DNA of 64,000 nucleotides from Halobacillus fulvus (GTDB lineage: Bacteria; Bacillota; Bacilli; Bacillales; Halobacillaceae), in the NCBI GenBank assembly GCA_004078665.1, contig SCFO01000001.1, positions 88,377-152,376 on the forward strand. The letters run 5' to 3'. A program made the translations under genes and the position numbers. Shown piece by piece: positions 44,693-53,693 of the stretch (the stretch's first letter is position 1; each line of letters begins with the position of its first letter). The notes under the pieces are model-generated. The model had not been told where the DNA came from. It ran no database searches and saw only the letters and a list, made by a program, of their open reading frames with translations.

Positions 44693-46444
44693 ATGACGAA
44701 TCGTAATATCGTTGTTGTCGGTGGCGGACTTGCCGGACTGATGGCAACTATAAAGGCAGCAGAGAAAGGCGTGCACGTCGATCTGCTCTCTATAGTACCT
44801 GTAAAACGGTCTCACTCTGTTTGTGCACAAGGTGGTATTAACGGGGCAGTTAACACCAAAGGGGAAGGAGATTCTCCTTGGGAACACTTTGATGATACCG
44901 TCTACGGAGGAGACTTCCTGGCTAACCAGCCTCCAGTTAAGGCAATGTGCGATGCAGCACCGGGAATTATCCACCTGCTCGATCGAATGGGTGTCATGTT
45001 CAACCGTACGCCTGAAGGATTGCTGGACTTCCGAAGGTTCGGTGGGACACAGCACCACCGTACCGCTTTTGCCGGTGCAACAACAGGGCAGCAGCTTTTG
45101 TATGCGCTCGATGAACAAGTCCGCCGTCATGAAGTGAACGGACTTGTAACGAAATATGAAAACTGGGAATTCCTTTCCGCTATTGTCGATGAAAAAGGGG
45201 TCGGCCGTGGTGTCGTTGGTCAGAACTTGAGTAATCATGAAATCAAAGCCTTCCCAGCGGATGCGGTCATTATGGCGACAGGTGGACCTGGGATTATCTT
45301 CGGTAAATCGACGAACTCTGTCATCAATACGGGGTCCGCAGCCGGTTCCCTTTATCAGCAGGGAGTCAAATACGCGAACGGTGAATTTATTCAAATCCAC
45401 CCGACAGCCATCCCTGGAGACGATAAGCTTCGCCTTATGAGTGAGTCTGCTCGTGGTGAAGGTGGACGTGTATGGACATATAAAGACGGTGAACCGTGGT
45501 ACTTCTTGGAAGAGAAATATCCAGCTTACGGAAACCTTGTTCCGCGTGATATCGCAACACGTGAAATCTTTGATGTGTGTGTGAATCAGAAGCTTGGAAT
45601 CAACGGGGAGAACATGGTATATCTTGACCTCTCCCATAAGGATCCTAAAGAACTTGACGTTAAACTTGGAGGAATCATTGAGATTTACGAAAAGTTTGTC
45701 GGAGACGATCCGCGTAAAGTACCGATGAAGATCTTCCCTGCCGTCCACTATTCAATGGGTGGTATGTGGGTTGATTATGATCAAATGACAAATATTCCGG
45801 GAATATTTGCAGCAGGTGAGTGTGACTATACACAACACGGAGCCAACCGCCTCGGAGCGAATTCCTTATTATCTTCCATCTATGGTGGAATGGTTGCCGG
45901 TCCGAACGCTGTTAAATATATCGACGGAATCGACACATTGGCTGAAGATATGTCATCTACACTGTTTGAATCTAAAGTGAAAGAAGAGCAGGACAAGTTT
46001 GAAGAGATTATGAATATGGATGGCGACGAGAATGCCTATCAGATTCATAAAGAACTAGGCGAATGGATGACAGATAATTGCACAGTTGTACGTGATAATG
46101 AAAAGTTGAAGAAAACGGATGAAAAAATCGTTGAATTGATGGAACGCTACAAGCGGATCAACATCAATGATACGTCCAGATGGAGTAACCAGGGCGCGAT
46201 GTTCACTCGTCAGCTTTGGAATATGCTTCAATTAGGACGAGTCATCGTACAGGGGGCATACAACCGTAATGAAAGCCGCGGTGCCCACTATAAGCCTGAA
46301 TTTCCTGATCGTAATGATGAGGAATGGTTGAAGACGACCGTTGCTTCTTATGACAAGGAAAATAACAAGCCTGTTTTGACTTATGAAGATGTCGACACAT
46401 CTCTTATCGAGCCACGAAAACGTGATTACTCGAAAAGTAAATAA
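44693..46444 (+). CDS. sdhA: Succinate dehydrogenase flavoprotein subunit
   Basis: Oxidises succinate to fumarate on covalently bound FAD. 583 residues: dinucleotide-binding VVGGGLAGLMATIKAAEKG at the start, the SVCAQGGINGA loop holding the FAD-linked region, the substrate-site HRTAFAGATTGQ, and the capping and C-terminal segments (HYSMGGMWVDYDQMTN, AAGECDYTQHGANRLGANSLL). Membrane-associated through SdhC. Confidence 0.97.
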   Translation: MTNRNIVVVGGGLAGLMATIKAAEKGVHVDLLSIVPVKRSHSVCAQGGINGAVNTKGEGDSPWEHFDDTVYGGDFLANQPPVKAMCDAAPGIIHLLDRMGVMFNRTPEGLLDFRRFGGTQHHRTAFAGATTGQQLLYALDEQVRRHEVNGLVTKYENWEFLSAIVDEKGVGRGVVGQNLSNHEIKAFPADAVIMATGGPGIIFGKSTNSVINTGSAAGSLYQQGVKYANGEFIQIHPTAIPGDDKLRLMSESARGEGGRVWTYKDGEPWYFLEEKYPAYGNLVPRDIATREIFDVCVNQKLGINGENMVYLDLSHKDPKELDVKLGGIIEIYEKFVGDDPRKVPMKIFPAVHYSMGGMWVDYDQMTNIPGIFAAGECDYTQHGANRLGANSLLSSIYGGMVAGPNAVKYIDGIDTLAEDMSSTLFESKVKEEQDKFEEIMNMDGDENAYQIHKELGEWMTDNCTVVRDNEKLKKTDEKIVELMERYKRININDTSRWSNQGAMFTRQLWNMLQLGRVIVQGAYNRNESRGAHYKPEFPDRNDEEWLKTTVASYDKENNKPVLTYEDVDTSLIEPRKRDYSKSK

Positions 46445-46459
46445 AGGAGGTCATTGATG

Positions 46460-47224
46460 ATGAGCGAACAGAAAACCGTCACGTTTATAATTACACGTCA
46501 AGACCACCCGGATGAGCCTGCGTATGAAGAGACGTTTGAGATCCCCTATCGTAACAATATGAACGTTATTTCCGGATTGATGGAAATTCGTCGTAATCCG
46601 GTAAATGCTAATGGGGAAAAAACGACTCCTGTGTACTGGGATATGGGATGTCTTGAAGAAGTATGTGGTGCCTGCTCGATGGTAATCAACGGTACCCCAA
46701 GACAATCCTGTACGGCGCTTGTCGATCAGCTTGAGCAGCCGATTCGCCTTGCACCGATGACAACATTCCCGGTGAATCGTGACCTAGCTGTCGATCGCAG
46801 TCGCATGTTCGATTCACTTAAGAAAGTGAAAGCATGGGTTCCGATCGATGGAACGTACGATCTCGGTCCAGGGCCACGTATGGCGGAAAGTAAACGCCAA
46901 TGGGCATATGAGCTGTCTAAATGTATGACATGCGGTGTTTGTTTGGAAGCGTGTCCGAACGTGAACAGCAAATCTGACTTTATCGGTCCGGCTCCACTCT
47001 CTCAAGTCCGTTTGTTCAATGCTCACCCGACTGGTGCGTTAAACAAGAGTGAGCGACTTCAGACGATTATGGACGAGGAAGGACTTATGGGCTGCGGTAA
47101 TGCACAAAACTGTGTGCAGGCATGCCCGAAAGGTATTCCTTTGACGACCTCAATTGCTGCGCTTAACCGCGACACAGCCATTGAGTCCTTCAAGAGCTTC
47201 TTTGGAAGCGACCAACGTATATAA
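46460..47224 (+). CDS. sdhB: Succinate dehydrogenase iron-sulfur subunit
   Basis: Carries electrons from FAD to the membrane hemes. About 254 residues: the [2Fe-2S] ferredoxin domain (CLEEVCGAC...C), then the [4Fe-4S] and [3Fe-4S] domain (CMTCGVCLEACP; CGNAQNCVQACPKG). AAAGGAGG precedes a cluster of starts (TTG 46454, ATG 46457, ATG 46460); the last gives MSEQKTV as in B. subtilis and the best spacing. Confidence 0.96.
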   Translation: MSEQKTVTFIITRQDHPDEPAYEETFEIPYRNNMNVISGLMEIRRNPVNANGEKTTPVYWDMGCLEEVCGACSMVINGTPRQSCTALVDQLEQPIRLAPMTTFPVNRDLAVDRSRMFDSLKKVKAWVPIDGTYDLGPGPRMAESKRQWAYELSKCMTCGVCLEACPNVNSKSDFIGPAPLSQVRLFNAHPTGALNKSERLQTIMDEEGLMGCGNAQNCVQACPKGIPLTTSIAALNRDTAIESFKSFFGSDQRI

Positions 47225-47237
47225 TTGTACAATAAGC

Positions 47238-47274
47238 AAACCCCCGCTGTACTCGAAAACAGTGGGGGTTTTTT
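47238..47274 (+). terminator. Terminator after sdhCAB
   Basis: AAACCCCCGCTGT pairs with ACAGTGGGGGTTT, followed by TTTT. Confidence 0.93.
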
Positions 47275-47320
47275 CATGCAGTCATATCATATGGTTTGGG
47301 GCATAGCGCACCTTTTTATC

Positions 47321-47413
47321 GAGAGGAGAGGGCAGGCTGAGATCCCGGCAGGAGCAAGACGACGAGGAAGCTTAGCGCAAGCCCATGGAAAGCGAGCTAT
47401 TTCCCGTCTCTCC
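47321..47413. repeat. Dispersed Bacillaceae intergenic repeat (degenerate copy)
   Basis: A GC-richer block in an otherwise A+T-rich gap, with near-complementary ends (GGAGAG at 47325, CTCTCC at 47408) and internal GGCTGAGATCCCGGCAGGAG, GACGAGGAAGCTTAGCG and GGAAAGC...TTTCCCGTCTC. From memory this matches a palindromic intergenic element scattered through Oceanobacillus, Halobacillus and related genomes. The rest of this 390-base gap holds only the comP promoter. Confidence 0.6.
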
Positions 47414-47555
47414 AAGCTCTGCCATTAAAAGCGGAAACTTTTAAAAACATTTGACAATGCTAATATTTTAATATGTTTTAAAAAATGTATCATCAGTCTT
47501 GAGTCATTGAATCGATCAAATTCATATTGTAATGGTTTACATATTCTCCTAAGGG

Positions 47556-47583
47556 TTGTAGGACTTGTCATGAATAGTATAAT
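47556..47583 (+). promoter_or_regulatory. Promoter of the comPA-like operon
   Basis: TTGTAG, a 16-base spacer and TATAAT, 33 bases before the kinase start. Confidence 0.55.
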
Positions 47584-47615
47584 AGACATGATTGAATTTG
47601 ATTAAGGGTGAGCAT

Positions 47616-49937
47616 ATGCGAAAGATCAATAAGTCCCACATTACGATTTTATTATTTTTTATACTATCTGCCGGTTATTTGATTCACATGGCTGTCACGC
47701 AGCCATTTCTCGGCATTGATGTTGAACAACAAAGCGGTGAATGGGTGATTACAGACATTAATCATGGGAGCTGGGCTGATAACGAGGGTGTTCCAGTAGG
47801 AGCTGTCATCACATCAGTTGACGGACAATCCCCTGAAGATCACATCACAATTTCGATGTTTAATGAATTAGAAAGAGCAAACCAATTCACAATCGATCAT
47901 ATGGGCAGGACTCAACTCTATGAAAATATAGAACAGTCGAGCCCGAGGCACTGGGCGCTCTTGATCGTATTGCCTATATTGTATTTTGTAACCGTTCTAG
48001 GGATATCTTATCTCGTACACAATCGCGTTCCCGAGCGATATTCTACGGGTAAATTGATCTTATTCTTTTTGGCCATTGGAACGGGGTATTTAAGTAATAA
48101 CGGCGCATTGAAAGATGACCTGTACAGTCTCTTTCTGAACACTTCGCTATTTTTGATAGCCCCGGTGATTCTTATACACTTTCTATACGATTACTTTCGG
48201 GAAATGAACGTGTACTGGTTCTCTAAAAAAATTATTTACTATTTATACAGCCTGACGATCATCGTGTCGGTCCTGGAGAGCTATTTTTTAATCACTAAAA
48301 ATTATCCAGACTTTTTCGATCCGGTGCCTGGATGGCTTTTACTTGTCCTTTATATTGCGATGTTTTTTATCATTTACAGGGGGCTGTATTTACACAGTTC
48401 ACAGCCTGTCGGATCGATTTTCAAGTACATGAGTGTAGGGATGACGATTGCGTTCTTCCCGTATATCTTCTTCTACTTGATTCCAGCCCTGTTTTTGGGA
48501 GTTCGAATCATCACGCTTGAAGTAGGGGCTTTCTTCTTGATTGCTCTGCCCGTTACGTTTATGTATTTGATTACAAGAGAACGCTTGATCGATATTAGCT
48601 TCCTGATCAGCAGGGTCCGTTATTATGCGATGCTGTCAATCCTGCCGAGCCTATTGTTGACCGCGATCTTTGCGTGGATGGGGCGTTTCGAAACGATTAC
48701 GTCGATTATTCAAGTTTATCTGCTGATTCATTTAACCCTTATTGTTTTTCTATCAATCAAAGAAGGAGTCGATTTCAAGCTGCAGCGTTACCTGTTCTCT
48801 GCCCGCTATTCGTTCCAGGAAAGTATGCACCGCATGTCTCAGGACATGAAGGACCAGAGTAATGCGGTAGACCTGATGAAGGTGATGAGTGCTGAAATTA
48901 AAAATGTCATGAATGTACGAGACATTTACATTTTTTCAAAGCACAACAAGCGAAACCTTTTCTGTGTATATCAACAAATGCCAGATTCCATCGTTAAGCA
49001 TTTAGAACAGGAGCTGGATGATCGCGAGCTTGACGTAGGATCGATCATCGAAACAAATGAAGGCTTCGGTGTTGTGGTCGGTTACTCCCTGCAAAAGCGG
49101 ACGATGTTTTGGTGTAAAGGTAAGCGGGATTATACGAAGCTGAACAGAGATGAAAAAACGTACCTGCAGACGATTTCCCACAACGCCAACATTGCCATTC
49201 AAAATATGAACTTGATCGAAGACTTGGTCAAGGAGCTGCAGCGACTACGTAATGACCAGACACAAAAATATCCAACGTGGCTATCAAGGCTACTGTTTAC
49301 CATCGCCGAAAATCAGCGTAAGCAACTATCGATCGATTTGCATGATACGGTATTACAAGAACAGCTTTTCTTGTACAGAAAAATGGATGATCTGATCAGA
49401 CAACGTCCGGATCTTCCTACCTCATTACAATCAGAGCTAGTCATGTATAAGGAATCTTTATTAGACAGTATCCACCTTATCAGAGAAACGTGTAATGAAC
49501 TTCGTCCTGCGTTTATCGAGGAGATGGGATTAGTTCAATCATTAAAGAATTTAATTCAGCAGTACCAGCTGAGATCAAATTTCACAGTTTATTTTTCAAA
49601 CGAAACATTTAACACGGAACTGGATCAGGAGCGGGTGTTGGCGATTTTCCGGATTGTGCAGGAATTGCTGACAAACGCGATGAAGCACTCCGGAGCTAAA
49701 ATTGTAAAACTATCGCTATCGAATGATGACGATGAAGTGATGTTATTGTACACCGATAACGGAAGAGGGATGGATTTTTCCTTTAAACGTGATTTGTTCT
49801 CCCATATTGGGTTGTCCGGAATTGAACAGCGGGTGAATGGCTTGAACGGAAACTTGGAAATTCATACAGCCCCTGGGGAAGGATTTCAGGCTACGATCAC
49901 GTTCCCGATTCGTGTGAAAGAGGAGGTAAGTCCATGA
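47616..49937 (+). CDS. comP: ComP-type sensor histidine kinase
   Basis: 773 residues, close in length and layout to B. subtilis ComP: a first membrane segment (about 8-27), an extracytoplasmic PDZ-like domain (GVPVGAVITSVDGQSP), six to seven further membrane helices (to about 370), a GAF-like region, then a HisKA_3 dimerisation domain with the phospho-His in SIDLHDTVLQEQ and a HATPase domain (DNGRGMDF). The segment before it (RVRYYAMLSILPSLLL, RETCNELRP) also resembles ComP. The start at 47616 has AAGGGTGAG. No comQ or comX lies next to it, so the ligand is unknown. Confidence 0.75.
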   Translation: MRKINKSHITILLFFILSAGYLIHMAVTQPFLGIDVEQQSGEWVITDINHGSWADNEGVPVGAVITSVDGQSPEDHITISMFNELERANQFTIDHMGRTQLYENIEQSSPRHWALLIVLPILYFVTVLGISYLVHNRVPERYSTGKLILFFLAIGTGYLSNNGALKDDLYSLFLNTSLFLIAPVILIHFLYDYFREMNVYWFSKKIIYYLYSLTIIVSVLESYFLITKNYPDFFDPVPGWLLLVLYIAMFFIIYRGLYLHSSQPVGSIFKYMSVGMTIAFFPYIFFYLIPALFLGVRIITLEVGAFFLIALPVTFMYLITRERLIDISFLISRVRYYAMLSILPSLLLTAIFAWMGRFETITSIIQVYLLIHLTLIVFLSIKEGVDFKLQRYLFSARYSFQESMHRMSQDMKDQSNAVDLMKVMSAEIKNVMNVRDIYIFSKHNKRNLFCVYQQMPDSIVKHLEQELDDRELDVGSIIETNEGFGVVVGYSLQKRTMFWCKGKRDYTKLNRDEKTYLQTISHNANIAIQNMNLIEDLVKELQRLRNDQTQKYPTWLSRLLFTIAENQRKQLSIDLHDTVLQEQLFLYRKMDDLIRQRPDLPTSLQSELVMYKESLLDSIHLIRETCNELRPAFIEEMGLVQSLKNLIQQYQLRSNFTVYFSNETFNTELDQERVLAIFRIVQELLTNAMKHSGAKIVKLSLSNDDDEVMLLYTDNGRGMDFSFKRDLFSHIGLSGIEQRVNGLNGNLEIHTAPGEGFQATITFPIRVKEEVSP

Positions 49938-50584
49938 CGAGTGTATTGATTGTTGATGATCACCCTGCTGTTGGTGCAGGTACAAGAACAATGTTGGAAC
50001 AAGAAGGTCAAATGAAGGTCGACGTCATAGAAGATAGCAGGAAAGTCGAAGCGTTGCTTGAGGAAAAGCATTACGACGTCTTGCTTCTGGATTTATATAT
50101 GCCAGGGATCAACGGGGTAGATTTAGCAAAAAAGATAAGAAAAGACGCGCCGGATCTTACGATTTTAATTTATACAGGCTTTGATTTAAGCACCCACTTC
50201 AATATGTTCGTGGAAGCGAATGTGAACGGGTTTGTCAGTAAGACGGCGACAAGTGAACAATTAGTGACCGCGATTCAGTGCGCTTTGAGGGATGAGGTCG
50301 TCATACCGCTTCATCTATTCAAACAGTTGCGACGTTCGGAGGCAAGTGTCCGTCAGAAGACGGAATCGCCGGCCGGTACGGAAATATCGTTGAATGAAAA
50401 AGAGCAGTCCATTTTAAAAGAAGTGGCAGCAGGGTTGACGAACCGAGAAATTTCCCAAAGCCTCCATATGTCCCAGCGGAGTGTTGAATACACGTTGACA
50501 GGGATTTTCAACAAGCTGAGTGCCAGATCGAGAACTGAAGCGCTCTATAAAGCACAGGAACTTGGTCTCGTATCAAAGTCGTAA
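49934..50584 (+). CDS. comA: ComA-type response regulator (NarL/LuxR family)
   Basis: 216 residues: receiver domain with DDHPAV, phospho-acceptor in LLLDLYMP and Lys in VSKTAT, and a C-terminal LuxR helix-turn-helix (LTNREISQSLHMSQRSVEYTLTGIFNKLSARSRTEA, seen in parts) very like ComA's. The start overlaps the kinase stop (ATGA), a typical sign of a pair. In B. subtilis ComA drives competence and surfactin genes; the regulon here is unknown. Confidence 0.75.
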   Translation: MTSVLIVDDHPAVGAGTRTMLEQEGQMKVDVIEDSRKVEALLEEKHYDVLLLDLYMPGINGVDLAKKIRKDAPDLTILIYTGFDLSTHFNMFVEANVNGFVSKTATSEQLVTAIQCALRDEVVIPLHLFKQLRRSEASVRQKTESPAGTEISLNEKEQSILKEVAAGLTNREISQSLHMSQRSVEYTLTGIFNKLSARSRTEALYKAQELGLVSKS

Positions 50585-50677
50585 AAACCCCGCACAGGAA
50601 GAATCCGCTTCTCATAGGATACAAAGACTAAATAATTCCTCTCCATCATGCTCACGAAAACAAGGAGGGGTACGCTT

Positions 50678-50902
50678 GTGAAGGAGGATGGTTACAGGCC
50701 AGCACAAATTCTTACCAAGCGGGAGCGAGAAGTCTTTGAACTTCTGGTGCAGGACAAAACGACTAGAGAGATCGCAAAAGAACTCTTCATTTCTGAGAAA
50801 ACAGTCCGGAACCATATTTCGAATACGATGCAGAAGCTAGGGGTTAAAGGGCGTTCGCAGGCGGTTGTCGAGCTGCTTCGTATGGGTGAATTGGAACTTT
50901 AA
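50678..50902 (+). CDS. gerE: Spore-coat regulator GerE
   Basis: 74-residue LuxR-type DNA-binding protein of the late mother cell, which acts with sigma-K on coat genes. Nearly the whole B. subtilis GerE sequence is recognisable (LTKREREVFELLVQDKTT, ISEKTVRNHISNTMQKLGVKGRSQAV). The GTG at 50678 gives exactly 74 residues and has AAGGAGGGG at 8 bases, so the longer frame from 50648 is rejected. Confidence 0.95.
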   Translation: MKEDGYRPAQILTKREREVFELLVQDKTTREIAKELFISEKTVRNHISNTMQKLGVKGRSQAVVELLRMGELEL

Positions 50903-50929
50903 TCACAGCAGGTGACGGTAGAAATGAAT

Positions 50930-50978
50930 TCCTTTCAGGTATGGTGATCGACAATAAACGGTGCCTGAAAGGATCTTT
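50930..50978 (+). terminator. Hairpin after gerE
   Basis: TCCTTTCAGG and CCTGAAAGGA form a perfect 10-bp stem with a 24-base loop, then TCTTTTG. Confidence 0.6.
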
Positions 50979-51066
50979 TGTCGTTTTCTTTCATTTCCAC
51001 CTTGAATTTTCTTGCTGAAAGCGTGACAATGAGGTTTATAGATCTTTTGATTAGGGGTGTATGTTC

Positions 51067-51519
51067 GTGTCAAAATCACTACAATCGACGATGATGGCAG
51101 ATGTAGAGAAAGAATTGAGATACATAGCTGGAATCATTAAACAAAGAGGACGCGTGATTTTGAATCACTATCCGATCACTTCTCCTCAATTTGTTGCACT
51201 ACAGTGGCTGATGGAAAAAGGAGATTTGACAATCGGAGAATTGTCAAATTGTATCCACCTTGCCTGCAGCACGACAACGGACCTTGTGGACCGAATGGAG
51301 AAGAATGAGCTTGTTGAACGTGTCAGGGATCCAAGAGACCGTCGCGTCGTCAGAATTCACGTGCTTGAAAAAGGTGAAAAAATTATCCGCGAAGTCATTG
51401 AGAAACGTCAAGACTACGTAAGCGAAGTATTAAAAGATGTACCGATAGATGATGTAGAAACATTGAACCGACTTCTTAAAGTTCTTCACGAAAAAATGAA
51501 AGATGCCGACCAGGAGTAG
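51067..51519 (+). CDS. MarR-family transcriptional regulator
   Basis: About 150 residues with the winged helix-turn-helix of MarR proteins (LTIGELSNCIHLACSTTTDLVDRMEKNELVERVRDPRDRRVVRIHV, seen in parts). It occupies the place of B. subtilis ysmB between gerE and racE. GTG at 51067 has AGGGGTG at 9 bases; an ATG at 51061 is closer than usual. The target genes and ligand are unknown. Confidence 0.85.
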   Translation: MSKSLQSTMMADVEKELRYIAGIIKQRGRVILNHYPITSPQFVALQWLMEKGDLTIGELSNCIHLACSTTTDLVDRMEKNELVERVRDPRDRRVVRIHVLEKGEKIIREVIEKRQDYVSEVLKDVPIDDVETLNRLLKVLHEKMKDADQE

Positions 51520-51552
51520 TTTGTAGAATTACAGATAAAAGAGGGATGCTAT

Positions 51553-52374
51553 TTGGGACAGCCGATTGGAGTCATCGACTCGGGAGTAGGCGGGTTGACC
51601 GTAGCCCGAGAGCTTATGCGACAGTTGCCGAAAGAAAGGTTTATTTATTTAGGAGATACGAAACGGTGTCCGTATGGTCCGAGACCTGAGCAGGAAGTAA
51701 GGGCGTTTACATGGCAGATGGTCCGCTTTTTACTTGCAAAAGACATCAAAATGCTCGTCATTGCCTGTAATACAGCGACCGCTTTTACACTTCGGGAGCT
51801 ACAGCGAGAACTGCCGATTCCTGTGATTGGTGTCATCGAGCCAGGGGCACGAGCCGCGATCAAAGCGAGTAAAAATAAGCGGATCGGTGTCATTGGAACA
51901 GAAGGGACCATTGAAAGTAAGGCCTATCCAAACAAGCTGATGTCTATTGACGATGAGATCCGTGTCAACGATTTATCTTGTCCGCCTTTCGTTCCGATGG
52001 TGGAAGAAGGAATCTTAACAGGTGACCAGGCACTCGGAATTGTAGAGAGAACGCTTCAACCTCTTAAGGATATGAATCATATTGATACGTTGATTCTCGG
52101 GTGTACACACTACCCTCTCATCACCCCTCTGATTCAGCAGGTGATGGGTGAATCGATTCAAGTCATCAGTTCCGGCGAAGAAACGGCTCGGGAAGCAAGT
52201 CTTATTCTTGCCTATCATGACGCTTTAGAAAATCGTAAAGAAAAACCTGTTCATGAATTTTATACAACAGGGGACTTGGAGAAGTTCAGACAAATTGCGA
52301 ATAATTGGTTTGATGAACCTGTCCAAGTGCTTGAAGTTGTAGAAATAGATGGTGCGAAAAGCTCTGCTTATTGA
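51553..52374 (+). CDS. racE: Glutamate racemase
   Basis: Makes D-glutamate for peptidoglycan. 273 residues with the two catalytic Cys in VIACNTATAF (about 73) and LGCTHYPLI (about 184) and the opening GVIDSGVGGLTVARELM. TTG start with AGAGGGATG upstream. Its 3' end overlaps a terminator hairpin. Confidence 0.95.
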   Translation: MGQPIGVIDSGVGGLTVARELMRQLPKERFIYLGDTKRCPYGPRPEQEVRAFTWQMVRFLLAKDIKMLVIACNTATAFTLRELQRELPIPVIGVIEPGARAAIKASKNKRIGVIGTEGTIESKAYPNKLMSIDDEIRVNDLSCPPFVPMVEEGILTGDQALGIVERTLQPLKDMNHIDTLILGCTHYPLITPLIQQVMGESIQVISSGEETAREASLILAYHDALENRKEKPVHEFYTTGDLEKFRQIANNWFDEPVQVLEVVEIDGAKSSAY

Positions 52375-52387
52375 AGCAGGGCTTTTT
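52357..52387 (+). terminator. Terminator overlapping the racE 3' end
   Basis: AAAAGCTCTGCTT pairs with AAGCAGGGCTTTTT; the stop codon lies at the loop. Confidence 0.8.
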
Positions 52388-52465
52388 CTGTGGATGATGG
52401 TCTAAATCAACTGAGAGCTCGTATATATAGTAGTACAATCTTTAACGATCTCAGGGGGGAATAGA

Positions 52466-53545
52466 ATGAAAAAGCTTAAAACCATCATCATCGCGCTCCT
52501 TTCTATTATTAGTGTAGGGATGCTTTCCGGCTGTTTCTTTGAAGGAGAGCAGACGCTGGAGAAAATGGATGTGCCGGAAGAAAACATGGAAACGACTGGC
52601 GTCACCGAATCAGATGAAATGCCTGATTCCGAGGATGGTGAAGATGGTGAATCCGAAGTGGAGGAAGAATCCTCTCAAACTGTAGAGAGAGAACTCTATT
52701 TGATGGATGCCAACGGAATGATTGTTCCGCAAAGTTTTGAGCTTCCTGCGTCGAAGGAAGTGGCAACTCAGGCTCTTGAGTATCTCGTAAAGGATGGACC
52801 TGTAACGAACCTTCTCCCTGATGGATTCCAGGCTGTTTTGCCAGCTGGTACAGAAATTCTCGGCTTGAATTCTACAGGAGACGGCACATTAGTAGTGGAT
52901 GTGTCTGAGGAATTCCGAGATTATGAACCGCAGGAAGAGGAAAAGATCTTGCAAGCTATGACGTATACCTTAACCCAGTTTGAAGGAGTGGAACGGATTA
53001 AACTGTGGATCAACGGACATGAACAGACCGTGATGCCAGTCGATGGTACGCCGATTCATAAAGGTGTATCCAGAGCAGATGGCATCAACCATTATGTCGG
53101 TGACAATATAGATGTGCTGGACAGTGAAGCGGTTACGGTGTATTTCCCTTCCCAGCACGATGAAAACACGTATCATGTTCCAGTGACAACAAGAATCAAG
53201 AAAGGGGAGGATCTATACTCCTCTGTTGTCCAGGCCTTGCTCGACGGACCGGCTATTGGGTCTGCACTCCTGCAGCCGTTTAACGATCAGGCAGAAGTGT
53301 TGAAAACGGAGCTGAATAATGGAGTCCTTTCCGTGTCCTTTAATGAGGCGCTTTTAACCGGAGAGGATCAACCGTCTCTTTCCGATCATGCCCTTTCGAG
53401 CCTTGTGATGAGCTTGACCGATTTTCAAGAGGTAGAAGCTGTCGAGGTTCAAGTGGATGGAGCCGATCAAGTGGTGAATGAATGGGGCCAGCCGATTACA
53501 GAACCCGTTTCCAGATCAGACCTTCAGCAGGCTGAAGAGTTATAG
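52466..53545 (+). CDS. gerM: Germination/sporulation lipoprotein GerM
   Basis: 359 residues. A lipoprotein signal peptide ends at LSGC (lipidated Cys23), followed by a Glu/Asp-rich linker (to about 75) and two GerMN domains (about 80-200 and 230-350). In B. subtilis GerM sits in the forespore membrane and helps assemble the SpoIIIA-SpoIIQ channel complex. GGGGGG precedes the ATG. Located between racE and rph, as in B. subtilis. Confidence 0.92.
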   Translation: MKKLKTIIIALLSIISVGMLSGCFFEGEQTLEKMDVPEENMETTGVTESDEMPDSEDGEDGESEVEEESSQTVERELYLMDANGMIVPQSFELPASKEVATQALEYLVKDGPVTNLLPDGFQAVLPAGTEILGLNSTGDGTLVVDVSEEFRDYEPQEEEKILQAMTYTLTQFEGVERIKLWINGHEQTVMPVDGTPIHKGVSRADGINHYVGDNIDVLDSEAVTVYFPSQHDENTYHVPVTTRIKKGEDLYSSVVQALLDGPAIGSALLQPFNDQAEVLKTELNNGVLSVSFNEALLTGEDQPSLSDHALSSLVMSLTDFQEVEAVEVQVDGADQVVNEWGQPITEPVSRSDLQQAEEL

Positions 53546-53550
53546 AGTGA

Positions 53551-53594
53551 AGAACTCTCAAAGTGGGAATACTTTTGAGAGTTCTCTTTTTTTG
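53551..53594 (+). terminator. Terminator after gerM
   Basis: AGAACTCTCAAA pairs with TTTTGAGAGTTCT, followed by CTTTTTTT. Confidence 0.9.
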
Positions 53595-53693
53595 TCAGCT
53601 TCAGTTCCTGAAGGGGGAAGGTCAAGACTACATGCCTTCATGGAAGTGTGTTAAGATAGGCAAGGATATGCAACAATCAAGGAGGTCATATAG

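Noticed and set aside
44687-45748. 353-codon minus-strand frame
   Set aside because: It is antisense to sdhA, whose protein is unmistakable; long antisense frames are common opposite biased codons.
47225-47615. Search for a comX- or comQ-like gene before the ComP-type kinase
   Set aside because: No frame with a comX-like product or ribosome-binding site is present; the gap holds the sdhB terminator, the repeat and a promoter.
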